Origin: Lachnospiraceae bacterium
GTDB taxonomy: Bacteria; Bacillota; Clostridia; Lachnospirales; Lachnospiraceae
DNA length: 34,449 nucleotides
Assembly (NCBI GenBank): GCA_017544835.1
Contig: JAFYDI010000036.1
Span: forward strand, 1 to 34,449
Reading direction: 5' to 3'
The position numbers and the translations under genes were made by a program. The notes beneath the pieces are model-generated. The model was not told where the DNA came from, did no database searches, and worked only from the letters and a program-made list of their open reading frames with translations. The number at the start of each line of letters is the position of its first letter. Position 1 is the first letter of the stretch. Below, piece after piece: positions 15,189 through 25,011 of this stretch.

Positions 15189-18100
15189 ACCCCTTCTCCC
15201 TTCTTTTTACCTATGCTTTCGTAAAAAGCATCAATCTCGGCGTTTTCTTTGGTCTCGCCTTCCTCTTCGAACTTACTGATGAGGCTAAGTAGCTTCTTGT
15301 AGTCGGCGGGGATAATCTTTTTAAACTTGTCTACGCATGTATCAAAGTTATCAAGGATCTCTTTGGCCTTAACGGAACCGGTGTATTTTACGTGGTTCGT
15401 AAGGAGTTTCTTAAGCTCGTCCTTGTCGACTTTGTGTTCAAGTTTCTCCATTAAGACAAGGTCTTTATTTAAGTTTTTATATAAGCAGTTCTCTTCGTCG
15501 AGGACATAAGCGATACCGCCGCTCATGCCGGCTGCGAAGTTCTTGCCGGTGGGACCGAGTATTACTGCGCGGCCGCCTGTCATGTATTCGCATCCATGCT
15601 CGCCTACGCCTTCTACAACAGCGATGGCACCTGAATTACGTACGCAGAAACGTTCTCCTGCGATACCTGCTATGTAGGCTTCACCGGAAGTTGCGCCGTA
15701 TAATGCCACGTTACCGATGATGACGTTCTCATGAGGCTTGTATGCCGCATCGGCGGGAGCCTTGACGGATAACTTACCGCCGGATAAGCCCTTACCGAAG
15801 TAGTCGTTGGAATCGCCCGTGAGGTTAATGGTTAAGCCCTTAGGAATGAATGCACCGAAGCTCTGTCCGCCTGCGCCTTCACAGTCAAGAACGATTGCGT
15901 CATCCTTGAGTCCCTTGTGGTTCTTACGAACTATCTCGGCACCAAGCAAAGTTCCGAAGGTTCTGTCGGTGTTGGTGATTTTAACCTTTTTCTTGCAGGT
16001 TCCTTCTTTCTCAATTGCCTTGACGATGTCTTTGTCCTTAAGGAGTTCGCGCTCGTCGACGGTTGTCTCGAGTTTAAAGTCGTATAAGTCTTTGTTGCTT
16101 GTAATTTCTTTCTGCTCGCTTACCAAAATCTTGCTAAGATCAAGCTTCTTCTCGCGCTCGCTTAAGTTGTCCTTCATCTTAAGGAGGTCTGTGCGGCCTA
16201 CGAGTTCGTTGAGGGTACGTACGCCAAGCTTTGACATATATTCGCGAAGTTCTCTTGCGATAAAGTGCATGAAGTTTTCAACGTATTCGGGCTTGCCGGA
16301 GAAGTTCTTACGAAGCTCGGGGTTCTGGGTTGCAATACCCATGGGACAGGTATCCAAGTTGCAGACACGCATCATTACACAGCCGAGTGTAACAAGGGGA
16401 GCTGTTGCAAATCCGAATTCTTCGGCACCGAGCATTGCTGCGATTGCAACGTCACGGCCGCTCATAAGCTTACCGTCTGTTTCAATCACAACTCTGTCTC
16501 GAAGGCCGTTCATAATAAGGGTCTGATGAGTCTCGGAAAGACCCATTTCCCAGGGAAGTCCTGCGTTGTGGATAGAGCTTATGGGTGCGGCTCCGGTACC
16601 GCCGTCGTAACCCGAAATAAGGATTACGCCTGCGCCGGCCTTGGCTACACCTGCAGCGATTGTGCCTACACCCGCTTCAGCTACAAGCTTAACGGAAATA
16701 CGCGCATATTTGTTGGCGTTCTTAAGGTCGTAGATAAGCTGAGCCAGGTCTTCGATTGAATAAATATCATGGTGCGGAGGAGGCGAAATAAGGCTTACGC
16801 CGGGCGTTGAATGACGGGTCTTCGCAATCCAGGGGTATACCTTACCTGCAGGAAGATGGCCGCCTTCACCGGGCTTGGCACCCTGAGCCATTTTAATCTG
16901 AATTTCCTTGGCACTTGATAAGTAGCGTTCGGTAACACCGAAACGTCCGCTTGCCACCTGCTTGATGGCAGAGCTTCTGTCGCCCACGGTACCGGCTGAC
17001 TCGAGGCGCTCATTGCTCTCACCGCCCTCACCGCTGTTTGACTTTCCCTTAAGTCTGTTCATGGCGATTGCAAGAGTCTCGTGAGCTTCCTCGGAAATTG
17101 AGCCATAGGACATGGCGCCGGTCTTGAAGCGTTTGACGATTTCGTCTTCGCTTTCCACCTCTGAAAGAGGTATTGCATTAGTCGTATATTTAAAGTCAAG
17201 GAGACTTCTTAAATAACCTGTTTCTTCAGAGTCCACCATAGCGGTGTACTGCTTGAACTTGTCGTAATTGCCCTCTCTTGTAGCACACTGAAGCATGTGG
17301 ATGGTCTGAGGGTTGTATCTGTGAGCCTCGCCCTGCGCACGCATTTTGTGGCGTCCCACGGAGTTAATGGTGGGGTTGCAGGAAAGGCCGAGGGAATCAA
17401 AAGCTTTGGAATGAAGCAAATCACTTTGTTTTGCAATATCCTCAAGGTCGATACCGCCGATTCGGCTTACGGTGCCGGTAAAATACTTATCAATCAGTGA
17501 CTGACCGATGCCGACTGCCTCGAAAATTCTGCTGCCCTGATAAGACTGAATCGTAGAAATACCCATCTTCGATGCAATCTTAACGATACCCTGAAGCACT
17601 GCCTTATCATAATCGTCAACAGCTGCGTAGTAGTCCTTGTTAAGAAGGCCGTCGTTAATAAGCTTGCCGATTGAAGCATGAGCAAGATAAGGGTTAACGG
17701 CGCTTACACCAAAGCCTAAAAGCGTTGCGAAATGATGCACTTCTCTGGGCTCACCGGACTCAAGAATGAGTGACATTGCGGTACATTTCTTGGTCTGAAC
17801 GAGGTGCTTGTGAACCGCCGAAACCGCAAGGAGTGAGGGAATAGCTACGTGGTTCTCGTCCACTCCTCTGTCGGAAAGTATAAGGATATCCGCACCGCTC
17901 TTATACGCTCTGTCCACTTCCACGAATACATGGTCAAGCGCGCGGTCGATGGGCATCTTCTTATAGTAGATAATCGGTACGTTAACTACCTTGAAACCTT
18001 CTTTGTTCATGGAACGAATCTTAAGCATATCAAGGTCGGTAAGGATAGGATTCTCTATCTTAAGCACCCTGCAGTTTTCGGGAGTCTCGGAAAGTAAATT

Positions 18101-19744
18101 ACCGTTCTTACCCACATAAACTGCGGTAGATGTAACAATCTTCTCTCTGATAGCGTCAATCGGAGGGTTCGTAACCTGCGCAAAGCTTTGCTTAAAGTAG
18201 TCAAACAAAGGTCGCGCCTGCTTTGACAAAACCGCAAGGGGCGTATCCACACCCATCGCACCGATGTGCTCGCTCTTATTAAGAGCCATGCAGAGAATCT
18301 CCTCGGCATATTCTTCATATGAGTAACCGAAGGCCTTCTGAAGTCGCATAAGCTCTTCATCGCCGTAGGATACGGGCTTTTCGTTGGGAATCTTTAAGTC
18401 GCGAAGTCTTACCGTGTTACCGTCTATCCATTCGCCGTAAGGCTCCTTCGACGCGTATTTTTCTTTAATCTCGGCATCCGAATAAATCTTTGAAATCTTG
18501 GTATCTACAAGAAGCATCTTACCGGGATGGAGACGCTCTTTCTTCACAATATGTGCCTCGTCAATGTTAAGCACACCGACTTCCGACGAAAGAATGAGCC
18601 TTCCGTCATCCGTCACATAGTATCTCGAAGGTCTTAAGCCGTTACGATCTAAGATTGCACCCATAACATCGCCGTCCGAAAAAAGAATGGACGCGGGGCC
18701 ATCCCAAGGCTCCATCATGGTAGCGTAGTAACCGTAGAAATCCCTTACTTTGTCCGAAATCGTATCGTTGTGATCCCAAGGTTCGGGAATAAGAATCATG
18801 GCAGCCAGTGCGGGATCCATGCCGCTCATCATCATAAATTCAAGCGTATTGTCAAGCATAGCGGAGTCAGAGCCTTCACCGGGAATTACGGGAAGAACCC
18901 TCGTCATATCCTCGGGTGTGAAAGCATCCGTGAACATGGTCTCTTCTCTGGCAAGCATCTTGTCGACGTTACCGCGAATAGTGTTAATCTCGCCGTTATG
19001 AACGAGCATTCTGTTAGGATGAGCTCTGCGCCAGCTGGGATTGGTGTTTGTAGAGAATCTTGAATGAACCATCGCAATGGCGGATTCGTAAGCCTTATCC
19101 TGAAGGTCCTTAAAGAACGTACGAAGCTGTCCTACTAAGAACATACCTTTATAAACAATGGTTCTTGAAGAAAGAGACGGTACATAAGTATTGTCGTTAC
19201 TTTGCTCAAATACTCGTCTGATTACATAGAGCTTTCTGTCAAATTCAAGGTCTGTATGAGCACTTGCGGGACGCTTGATAAAGCCCTGATAAATATCCGG
19301 GCAGCTCTCCAAAGCCTTGGAACCAAGGACGCAAGGAACAGTGGGAACCTTTCTCCAGCCTATGAATTCAAGACCTTCTTTGGCTACTATAACCTCAAAC
19401 ATCTTGCGGGCCTGTCTCTGTGCAAGCTCTTCTCTCGGGAAAAAGAACATGCCCACACCGTATTCACGTTCACCGGGAAGGGTAAATCCTTCTTCTTTTG
19501 CCGCTTTAACTAAGAACTTGTGGGGAATCTGTGTAAGGATTCCTACGCCGTCTCCGGTCTCGCCTTTGGCGTCTTTACCTGCACGGTGCTCAAGATTCTC
19601 GACGATTTTCAAAGCATCGTCAACTATGGCATGGCTTTTCTTGCCGTGAATGTTGATTATGGCGCCGATACCGCAGTTGTCGTGTTCAAAAGAAGGATCG
19701 TACATGTTACTATTCTGCTGGGGATTCTCTCCGTCCTGTTTCAT
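15185..19744 (-). CDS. gltB: Glutamate synthase (NADPH) large subunit
   Basis: 1519 aa, full length. The N-terminal class II glutaminase has its nucleophile at Cys24 (HDNCGIGA) after a 23-residue propeptide. The FMN synthase domain (about 850-1200) includes KPGEGGHLPAGK and the 3Fe-4S ligand region CNLDTCPMGIATQNPE. The C-terminal GXGXG beta-helix (about 1270-1480) includes GAGGQSFGAF and repeated glycine turns. It turns glutamine plus 2-oxoglutarate into two glutamates. The ATG at 19744 has AAGGAG about 10 nt upstream; a shorter start at codon 14 lacks a site. It lies 19 nt after pyrG within the nitrogen operon. Confidence 0.98.
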   Translation of the reverse strand: MKQDGENPQQNSNMYDPSFEHDNCGIGAIINIHGKKSHAIVDDALKIVENLEHRAGKDAKGETGDGVGILTQIPHKFLVKAAKEEGFTLPGEREYGVGMFFFPREELAQRQARKMFEVIVAKEGLEFIGWRKVPTVPCVLGSKALESCPDIYQGFIKRPASAHTDLEFDRKLYVIRRVFEQSNDNTYVPSLSSRTIVYKGMFLVGQLRTFFKDLQDKAYESAIAMVHSRFSTNTNPSWRRAHPNRMLVHNGEINTIRGNVDKMLAREETMFTDAFTPEDMTRVLPVIPGEGSDSAMLDNTLEFMMMSGMDPALAAMILIPEPWDHNDTISDKVRDFYGYYATMMEPWDGPASILFSDGDVMGAILDRNGLRPSRYYVTDDGRLILSSEVGVLNIDEAHIVKKERLHPGKMLLVDTKISKIYSDAEIKEKYASKEPYGEWIDGNTVRLRDLKIPNEKPVSYGDEELMRLQKAFGYSYEEYAEEILCMALNKSEHIGAMGVDTPLAVLSKQARPLFDYFKQSFAQVTNPPIDAIREKIVTSTAVYVGKNGNLLSETPENCRVLKIENPILTDLDMLKIRSMNKEGFKVVNVPIIYYKKMPIDRALDHVFVEVDRAYKSGADILILSDRGVDENHVAIPSLLAVSAVHKHLVQTKKCTAMSLILESGEPREVHHFATLLGFGVSAVNPYLAHASIGKLINDGLLNKDYYAAVDDYDKAVLQGIVKIASKMGISTIQSYQGSRIFEAVGIGQSLIDKYFTGTVSRIGGIDLEDIAKQSDLLHSKAFDSLGLSCNPTINSVGRHKMRAQGEAHRYNPQTIHMLQCATREGNYDKFKQYTAMVDSEETGYLRSLLDFKYTTNAIPLSEVESEDEIVKRFKTGAMSYGSISEEAHETLAIAMNRLKGKSNSGEGGESNERLESAGTVGDRSSAIKQVASGRFGVTERYLSSAKEIQIKMAQGAKPGEGGHLPAGKVYPWIAKTRHSTPGVSLISPPPHHDIYSIEDLAQLIYDLKNANKYARISVKLVAEAGVGTIAAGVAKAGAGVILISGYDGGTGAAPISSIHNAGLPWEMGLSETHQTLIMNGLRDRVVIETDGKLMSGRDVAIAAMLGAEEFGFATAPLVTLGCVMMRVCNLDTCPMGIATQNPELRKNFSGKPEYVENFMHFIARELREYMSKLGVRTLNELVGRTDLLKMKDNLSEREKKLDLSKILVSEQKEITSNKDLYDFKLETTVDERELLKDKDIVKAIEKEGTCKKKVKITNTDRTFGTLLGAEIVRKNHKGLKDDAIVLDCEGAGGQSFGAFIPKGLTINLTGDSNDYFGKGLSGGKLSVKAPADAAYKPHENVIIGNVALYGATSGEAYIAGIAGERFCVRNSGAIAVVEGVGEHGCEYMTGGRAVILGPTGKNFAAGMSGGIAYVLDEENCLYKNLNKDLVLMEKLEHKVDKDELKKLLTNHVKYTGSVKAKEILDNFDTCVDKFKKIIPADYKKLLSLISKFEEEGETKENAEIDAFYESIGKKKGEGV

Positions 19745-19763
19745 TGCTCAATACTCCTTAAAT

Positions 19764-21374
19764 TTATTTCTTTGACTGCATATACTTAACTGCTGCCTCC
19801 ACAAGTCCTTTGAATAAGGGATGTGCCGCATCGGGACGGGACTTGAATTCCGGATGGGCCTGTGTGGCAAGAAAGTATGGATGATTTTTAAGTTCTATCA
19901 TTTCAACGATTCTTCCGTCGGGGGACATACCACAAAGAACCATACCGTTCTTAATAAGAACATCCTTGTATTCGTTGTTGACTTCATATCTGTGACGGTG
20001 ACGTTCGCTGATGTTTTCTTCTCCGTAAAGCGCATAAGCCTTTGTGGATTTATCAAGCTTACAAGGGTAAGCGCCGAGTCTTAATGTGCCGCCTAAGTTA
20101 ACCACGCCGTTCTGCTCGGGCATAAGGTCAATTACGGGATGCATTGTGTCCGGATTAAGTTCGCTGCTGTTAGCATCGGAAAGATCGCAGACGTTTCTGG
20201 CAAATTCAATGATTGCAACCTGCATACCAAGGCACAAACCGAGGAAAGGAATCTTGTGTTCTCTTGCATATTTAACGGCTTCAATCTTACCTTCGGTACC
20301 TCTTACGCCAAAGCCGCCGGGTACAAGGATACCGTCGGAGCCTTTGAGGTATTTGTCTGCGCCGTCCTTTTCGATATCTTCGGAGTCAACCCAGTTGATT
20401 TCAACCTTGGCCTGCTCTGCGATACCGCTGTGCTTTAAGGCTTCCACAACGCTTAAGTAAGCGTCGTGAAGTGCTACATACTTGCCGACAAGAGAAATCT
20501 TTACGTTGTACTTAGGGTTCTTTTCCCTTATGGTAATCTCTTCCCACTTGGAAAGGTCGGGAGTTCTGATTGGAAGGTTTAAAGGCTTACATACTGCGTC
20601 CGCGAAGCCTTCTTTTTCTAACATAAGAGGTACATCGTACAAAGAAGGTGCGTCGAGGTTCTCAAGTACGTTTTCTTTCTTTACGTTACAGAAAAGAGCG
20701 ACCTTTTCTTTTAAGTGGTCGTCAAGCGGGTAGTCTGAACGGCATACGAGGATGTCGGGCCAGAGTCCCATGCTCTGTAAGTTTTTAACGCTCATCTGGG
20801 TGGGCTTGGTCTTAAGCTCACCGGAGGCTTTAATATAGGGAATCAGGGTAACATGCACCATTGCGGTATTGCCGATACCCTGCTCGATTCTGAACTGTCT
20901 GATGGCTTCAAGGAAAGGCTGGCTTTCGATGTCGCCGACGGTGCCGCCGACTTCTACGATTGATACCGTAACGTCGCCGTCGTCTTCTTCCGTGTGGAAG
21001 CTGGACTTGATTTCGTTGGTGATGTGGGGAATTACCTGAACGGTGCCTCCGCCGTAGTCGCCGTGACGTTCTTTGTTAAGAACGGTCTGGTAAACCTTAC
21101 CTGTTGTCACGTTGGAATTTCTGGTAAGACTTTCGTCTATGAAACGCTCGTAGTGACCAAGGTCTAAGTCTGTCTCGCATCCGTCATCGGTTACGAAAAC
21201 TTCGCCGTGCTGGATGGGGTTCATGGTGCCGGGATCCACATTGATGTAGGGATCGAATTTCTGCATGGTAACTCTGAAGCCTCTTGCTTTTAAGAGCCTT
21301 CCCAGTGATGCTGCCGTTATTCCTTTTCCGAGTCCCGAAACGACTCCGCCTGTTACAAATACATACTTAACCAT
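19764..21374 (-). CDS. pyrG: CTP synthase
   Basis: 536 aa, normal length. The synthase domain starts [20 protein letters not shown], with the P-loop-like GLGKG, and has the conserved [10 protein letters not shown] (141-150) for Mg/UTP. The class I glutaminase domain has FLGLCLGMQ with nucleophile Cys381 and a His-Pro-Glu triad in QAHPEF. It converts UTP to CTP using glutamine. Its position between asnB and gltB groups it with other glutamine users; 45 nt separate it from asnB and no terminator lies in that gap. Confidence 0.98.
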   Translation of the reverse strand: MVKYVFVTGGVVSGLGKGITAASLGRLLKARGFRVTMQKFDPYINVDPGTMNPIQHGEVFVTDDGCETDLDLGHYERFIDESLTRNSNVTTGKVYQTVLNKERHGDYGGGTVQVIPHITNEIKSSFHTEEDDGDVTVSIVEVGGTVGDIESQPFLEAIRQFRIEQGIGNTAMVHVTLIPYIKASGELKTKPTQMSVKNLQSMGLWPDILVCRSDYPLDDHLKEKVALFCNVKKENVLENLDAPSLYDVPLMLEKEGFADAVCKPLNLPIRTPDLSKWEEITIREKNPKYNVKISLVGKYVALHDAYLSVVEALKHSGIAEQAKVEINWVDSEDIEKDGADKYLKGSDGILVPGGFGVRGTEGKIEAVKYAREHKIPFLGLCLGMQVAIIEFARNVCDLSDANSSELNPDTMHPVIDLMPEQNGVVNLGGTLRLGAYPCKLDKSTKAYALYGEENISERHRHRYEVNNEYKDVLIKNGMVLCGMSPDGRIVEMIELKNHPYFLATQAHPEFKSRPDAAHPLFKGLVEAAVKYMQSKK

Positions 21375-21419
21375 AATTGCCTCTCTAACCTCTTAATCTT
21401 CTTCTCTCTTGTTTATTGG

Positions 21420-22997
21420 TTACACACCGCTTGCACCGTAGTTGGCAAGGACTCTTGCCGAAGGATCGTTTACGTTACAGCCTTCCCAGGACTTGTTAGG
21501 CATCCAGAAATCCGCAATCATTTCAGCCTGTCCGGGGTAGTACTCTTCAAAGAGTTCTCTGTATAAAAGCGATTCCTTGGTAAAAGGAGTTGCGTGGGTG
21601 TACTTTTTAATCTTCTCTTTATATTCGTCGTCGGTGTATTTTTCTTCCGCATAGGCTTTGAGGTAATCTACCATCGAATGGCCCACCGCATCGGAAAAAG
21701 CAGCCTTCTCACGCATTAAAATGTCGTAAGGAAGGTAGTCACCTTCGAATGCATGTCTCAATAAATATTTACCTTTGTTGTAGGTGTTCATCTTAAGCTT
21801 CGGGTTAATACTCATTACGTATTTAACGAAGTTTAAATCGCCGAAGGGTACGCGCGCTTCCATGGAGTTAACGGAAATGCAACGGTCGGCTCTGAGTACG
21901 TCGTACATGTAAAGTTCCTTGATACGCTTGGATGCTTCTCTCTGGAAGCTTTCTGCGTCGGGAGCAAAGTCTGTGTACTTGTATCCGAAGAGTTCATCCG
22001 AAATCTCGCCGGTCATAAGAACGCGGATATCGGTGGTCTCGTGAATTGCCTTACATACGAGGTACATACCGATGCTTGCTCGGATTGTGGTAATATCGAA
22101 GGTTCCAAGGAGCTTAACCACGTCGGGAAGTGCCTTGATTACGTCGTCTGCGGTAATGATTACCTCGGTGTGGTCGCTTCCTATATAGTCTGCAACTTCC
22201 TGGGCATATTTAAGGTCAATGGCGTCGGTGCTCATGCCGATTGCAAAGGTTTTAATAGGCTTATCAAGAAGCTTTTGTGAAACCGCGCATACAAGGGAGC
22301 TGTCCAAGCCGCCGCTTAACAAGAAACCTAAGGGGGCATCGGAGTCGAGGCGCTTTTCTATACCTTTTGTAAGTTTTTCTTTAATCTTCTTGCAGGCTTC
22401 TTCGAGGGTGTCCTCGGAGTATTCCTTGGCTACGCTTACGTCCGAGTAGCAGATGAAGTTGCCATCGATGTAGTAATGGCCGGGAGGAAACGGGAATATC
22501 TTGTCAACTAAGCCTGTGAGGTTTTTAGCTTCGCTGGCGAAGACTATTCCTCCCTCCCCGGTGTGGCCATAAAACAGAGGCCTTATTCCAATCGGATCTC
22601 TCGCCGCCACGAGAGATTTGCGTTTGGCATCGTAAATAATGAGTGCGTATTCCGCATCGAGCTTTTGAAACATCTCGGGGCCGTACTTCTCATACATGGG
22701 AAGTAAGATTTCGCAGTCCGAATCGCTTGCGAAGGTGTATTCTTTTTCGAGTTCTGCTTTGATAGGTCTGAACCCATATATCTCGCCGTTGCATACCAGT
22801 TTATTACCGTTAAGATTGAAGGGCTGCATTCCGCTTTCCGTAAGACCCATAATCGAAAGCCTCTGAAAGCCCATCACTCCTCCGTCAAAATCTTCCATTC
22901 TGTCCATGTCCGGTCCTCTTGAGTGGGTCCGTTCCATGTACTCTCTCAATTGATCCTGTGAATATTCTTTTCCCTGGTACGCAAATATTGAACACAT
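21420..22997 (-). CDS. asnB: Asparagine synthase (glutamine-hydrolysing)
   Basis: 525 aa, slightly shorter than E. coli AsnB. The initiator Met is followed directly by Cys2 (MCSIFAYQ), the class II glutaminase nucleophile. Further glutaminase motifs are RGPD near 28 and NGEIYGFR near 70. The synthetase domain carries the pyrophosphate loop LSGGLDSSLV (227-236). It makes asparagine from aspartate, glutamine and ATP. It is the first gene of the long nitrogen operon. Its ATG has AAAGGAA about 11 nt upstream and is preceded by a roughly 250-nt structured leader with its own promoter. Confidence 0.97.
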   Translation of the reverse strand: MCSIFAYQGKEYSQDQLREYMERTHSRGPDMDRMEDFDGGVMGFQRLSIMGLTESGMQPFNLNGNKLVCNGEIYGFRPIKAELEKEYTFASDSDCEILLPMYEKYGPEMFQKLDAEYALIIYDAKRKSLVAARDPIGIRPLFYGHTGEGGIVFASEAKNLTGLVDKIFPFPPGHYYIDGNFICYSDVSVAKEYSEDTLEEACKKIKEKLTKGIEKRLDSDAPLGFLLSGGLDSSLVCAVSQKLLDKPIKTFAIGMSTDAIDLKYAQEVADYIGSDHTEVIITADDVIKALPDVVKLLGTFDITTIRASIGMYLVCKAIHETTDIRVLMTGEISDELFGYKYTDFAPDAESFQREASKRIKELYMYDVLRADRCISVNSMEARVPFGDLNFVKYVMSINPKLKMNTYNKGKYLLRHAFEGDYLPYDILMREKAAFSDAVGHSMVDYLKAYAEEKYTDDEYKEKIKKYTHATPFTKESLLYRELFEEYYPGQAEMIADFWMPNKSWEGCNVNDPSARVLANYGASGV

Positions 22998-23024
22998 AAC
23001 TGTAACTATTCCTTTCTATATGCA

Positions 23025-23135
23025 AATCGTAAAGCCTTCGTCTTTACGATTGTCGCGTTGGCCGTTGAATGCTTCCGCCTACACACATGTAGGCATGTCT
23101 TCGTCGCTTTATGCTATGTTGTGCAAGCACACATA
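23025..23135 (-). promoter_or_regulatory. Structured 5' leader of asnB: three hairpins
   Basis: Three stems are visible. The first is TATGT+GTG/CAC+ACATA (23135-23115). The second is a perfect 7-bp stem GCCTACA/TGTAGGC with a 4-nt loop (23094-23077). The third is a perfect 10-bp stem AATCGTAAAG/CTTTACGATT (23051-23025), which ends 28 nt before the start codon. A 14-nt element related to the terminator's 5' arm recurs at 23110-23097 and, shortened, at 23045-23034. I see no T-box GGTGGNACC core and no riboswitch class I know. Confidence 0.5.
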
Positions 23136-23197
23136 TCATCAACCGCCGAACCCATATAAATGCTGCACATTTGAAGCGCTCTCCGGCTTTATCACGC

Positions 23198-23246
23198 AAA
23201 AAAGCGACAAAGGCACGGGGACTTCCCGCGACGCCTTTGTCGCTTT
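23198..23246 (-). terminator. Terminator or attenuator between the GNAT gene and asnB
   Basis: On the minus strand AAAGCGACAAAGGC (23246-23233) pairs perfectly over 14 bp with GCCTTTGTCGCTTT (23214-23201), ending in a run of six T (23203-23198). It lies 75 nt past the stop of the upstream GNAT gene. It is also immediately downstream of a good promoter, so it can act both as the end of the upstream operon and as an attenuator for asnB. Confidence 0.8.
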
Positions 23247-23256
23247 ATATTGTATC

Positions 23257-23285
23257 ATTGTATACAGGTAGAACAGGTTTGTCAA
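23257..23285 (-). promoter_or_regulatory. Promoter of the asnB nitrogen operon
   Basis: On the minus strand TTGACA (23285-23280), 17-bp spacer, TACAAT (23262-23257). The predicted start near 23250 is only a few bases before the terminator-like stem. Confidence 0.75.
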
Positions 23286-23320
23286 TAGGATTTTTAGCCT
23301 TTTTTATCTGCTGTCACCCG

Positions 23321-23845
23321 TTATTTCAACTCAATCCTGTAGTGCTGTTTCATGACTCCGACTTCCCTGAATTCATCAGTCAGTTTGCCGCCGCAGCTCT
23401 TAGCTGTCGCGGCCGATGCAGTGTTGCTTTTATCGCAGGATATGATTACCTGCTTAATGCCTATGCTTCGGGCAAACTTAAGGCAAAGCTCCAACTGTTT
23501 GGTGCCATAACCTTTCCCGCGTTCGGAAGGTCTGATTCCGTAGGCTATGTGGCCGCCTTTTCTTAATTGTTCCGTCAAAGAGTGATGAATCTTGATGCAA
23601 CCGATAAGCTTCCCATCGGAAACCCTTTTTGTAAAGAACGTGCTCGTCCGTACGCCGGTTTCGGGATTTATCTCGCTGATAGTCTCAATATGCTTAAGCC
23701 ACTCATCAAAGCTGTCAAAATACGCAAGCCCGCCGCTTCCGTGAACCTGCATGTCGCCGGCCCGGAAGTGCTCCTCTTTGTACTCTGTTATTTCTTGTTC
23801 CATTGCCTTGGTCGGTCTTACCAGTATTAGTTCACTTGTATTCAT
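23321..23845 (-). CDS. GNAT-family N-acetyltransferase
   Basis: 174 aa. The acetyl-CoA-binding motif A reads YGIRPSERGKGYGTKQLELC (about 113-132), with the R-G-K-G-Y-G pyrophosphate loop. It is preceded by a strand with KLIGCIKIHHSL, as in RimJ/BlsA-like acetyltransferases. The acceptor is unknown. The start overlaps the GH25 gene by 14 nt, with GAAGGG before the ATG. It is the last gene of the HAD-GNAT-C15-GH25-GNAT operon. Confidence 0.88.
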   Translation of the reverse strand: MNTSELILVRPTKAMEQEITEYKEEHFRAGDMQVHGSGGLAYFDSFDEWLKHIETISEINPETGVRTSTFFTKRVSDGKLIGCIKIHHSLTEQLRKGGHIAYGIRPSERGKGYGTKQLELCLKFARSIGIKQVIISCDKSNTASAATAKSCGGKLTDEFREVGVMKQHYRIELK

Positions 23846-24551
23846 AGAATCCCTTCTCGTCTCCGAAAAAAACGTTCATATCAATGTAGCGTTCAGTTCC
23901 CGAATAGCCTTTAAGCACGTGGCGGTTGGAGTACTGCCAGAAAGTCCATTTTACAGACGGGTTCGGCTTTTTGTAGACGCTTCTAATCCAGACGTCGTAG
24001 TCTTTGAATTCTTCCTGCAGTACCGGAAGCCATTCTTCGGTAGTATATAGTATCGGCCGCTGATTGTAATATGTTCCTACGATTTCTAAATAGTCGCCCA
24101 GTTCCGATAGTAGTTTTTCTTTGTCGAGCTTATTCGGGTCCTTGTAGCCCCCGTAGGGTTCTACATCCACCACCGGCGGAAGCATGTTATCGACTGCAGT
24201 TACCGCATTGCAGAAATTCTCTGCCTGCGTGACTCCTGCCGAGTCGAGGCTGAAAAAATGATAAGCTCCGATTCGCAAGTCTGTTGCCTGCGCCTCGCTC
24301 CAGTTTCTGTCAAACTGCTCATCCTTGTGGCTCGACCCTTCCGTTGCCTTAATATAGGCAAAAGAAATATCCTCGCCGGCCAGCCTGCCCCAATCTATCT
24401 CGCCCTGATAATGTGATACATCAACGCCGCGCACAGGGTACTTGGTCCTCGACGGGTTGTTGATGTGAAGTACGCCGAAGTATAAAAGAATCGGCACTAA
24501 ACATGCCGCCACTACCAAAAGTATAAGCGGAATCAGTATCTTTCTTTTCAC
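23832..24551 (-). CDS. GH25 family lysozyme, membrane-anchored
   Basis: 239 aa. One N-terminal hydrophobic helix (about 5-27) after MKRK acts as an uncleaved anchor or signal. The GH25 domain starts RGVDVSHYQGEIDW (with the conserved D/SHYQG), then FAYIKATEGSSHKD, AYHFFS, and PPVVDVEPYGG with the catalytic D-x-E pair, and ends VKWTFWQYS. It cuts the glycan chain of peptidoglycan between MurNAc and GlcNAc outside the cell, so a role in wall turnover is likely. Its start overlaps the end of the C15-like gene by 4 nt (ATGA), so the two are translationally coupled. Confidence 0.93.
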   Translation of the reverse strand: MKRKILIPLILLVVAACLVPILLYFGVLHINNPSRTKYPVRGVDVSHYQGEIDWGRLAGEDISFAYIKATEGSSHKDEQFDRNWSEAQATDLRIGAYHFFSLDSAGVTQAENFCNAVTAVDNMLPPVVDVEPYGGYKDPNKLDKEKLLSELGDYLEIVGTYYNQRPILYTTEEWLPVLQEEFKDYDVWIRSVYKKPNPSVKWTFWQYSNRHVLKGYSGTERYIDMNVFFGDEKGFYEYK

Positions 24552-24982
24552 AGGTAATTCCTCGAAATCTTTATATTTTTGTCAAAATTCTTAATCGTCG
24601 GAATATGGATGAGCACCGCCCTGCCTTGGTATTTCTCAAGTAAGTGCCAATAGGCTTCATTGCACAGGTAATGCGTCGGCGTCTTCGATATCGTGCTGTT
24701 GATGCCGGCGTCGGACAGGCGTCCCAAGATGTCGGCAAGGTCAAGTGCTGTGGTCAGTCGCGCGTTTTCTTTGGCCGCAAATTGCTCGATTCTGAAGGAG
24801 CCGGTTAGGTTCTTGTCTGCTCCGAAGAGATAAACTGCGTCGTAATCTGTCGGAAGTGCATCTATATCCCTCTTAAGCCCCGCAAAAGAATTGGTCAGCA
24901 AATAAGGCTCCTGCGACAGCGCCTTCACCAGCTTGGAGGATGAATTGTTATTACCTTTAAAACCTATATAAAGTTCCTTCAT
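24548..24982 (-). CDS. Pyroglutamyl-peptidase I (C15)-like protein
   Basis: 144 aa from the ATG at 24982, which has GGGGAGGGG upstream; the longer frame to 25015 has none. The segment TPTHYLCNEAYWHLLEKY resembles the C15 block around the catalytic Cys, and VLIHIPTIKNF resembles the block with the catalytic His (GFIHVP type). The protein is shorter than typical Pcp (about 200-215 aa) and its N-terminal glutamate residues are not obvious, so it may be a reduced or specialised member. It is coupled to the GH25 gene. Removal of N-terminal pyroglutamate is the family activity; activity here is uncertain. Confidence 0.6.
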   Translation of the reverse strand: MKELYIGFKGNNNSSSKLVKALSQEPYLLTNSFAGLKRDIDALPTDYDAVYLFGADKNLTGSFRIEQFAAKENARLTTALDLADILGRLSDAGINSTISKTPTHYLCNEAYWHLLEKYQGRAVLIHIPTIKNFDKNIKISRNYL

Positions 24983-25011
24983 TTCTGTGTGCCCCTCCCC
25001 AGGTTGTCGCA

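Noticed and set aside
22998-23246. T-box or glutamine riboswitch before asnB
   Set aside because: No T-box GGTGGNACC-type core before a downstream terminator; the only terminator is at the 5' end of the leader, and no glnA-RNA core was recognised.
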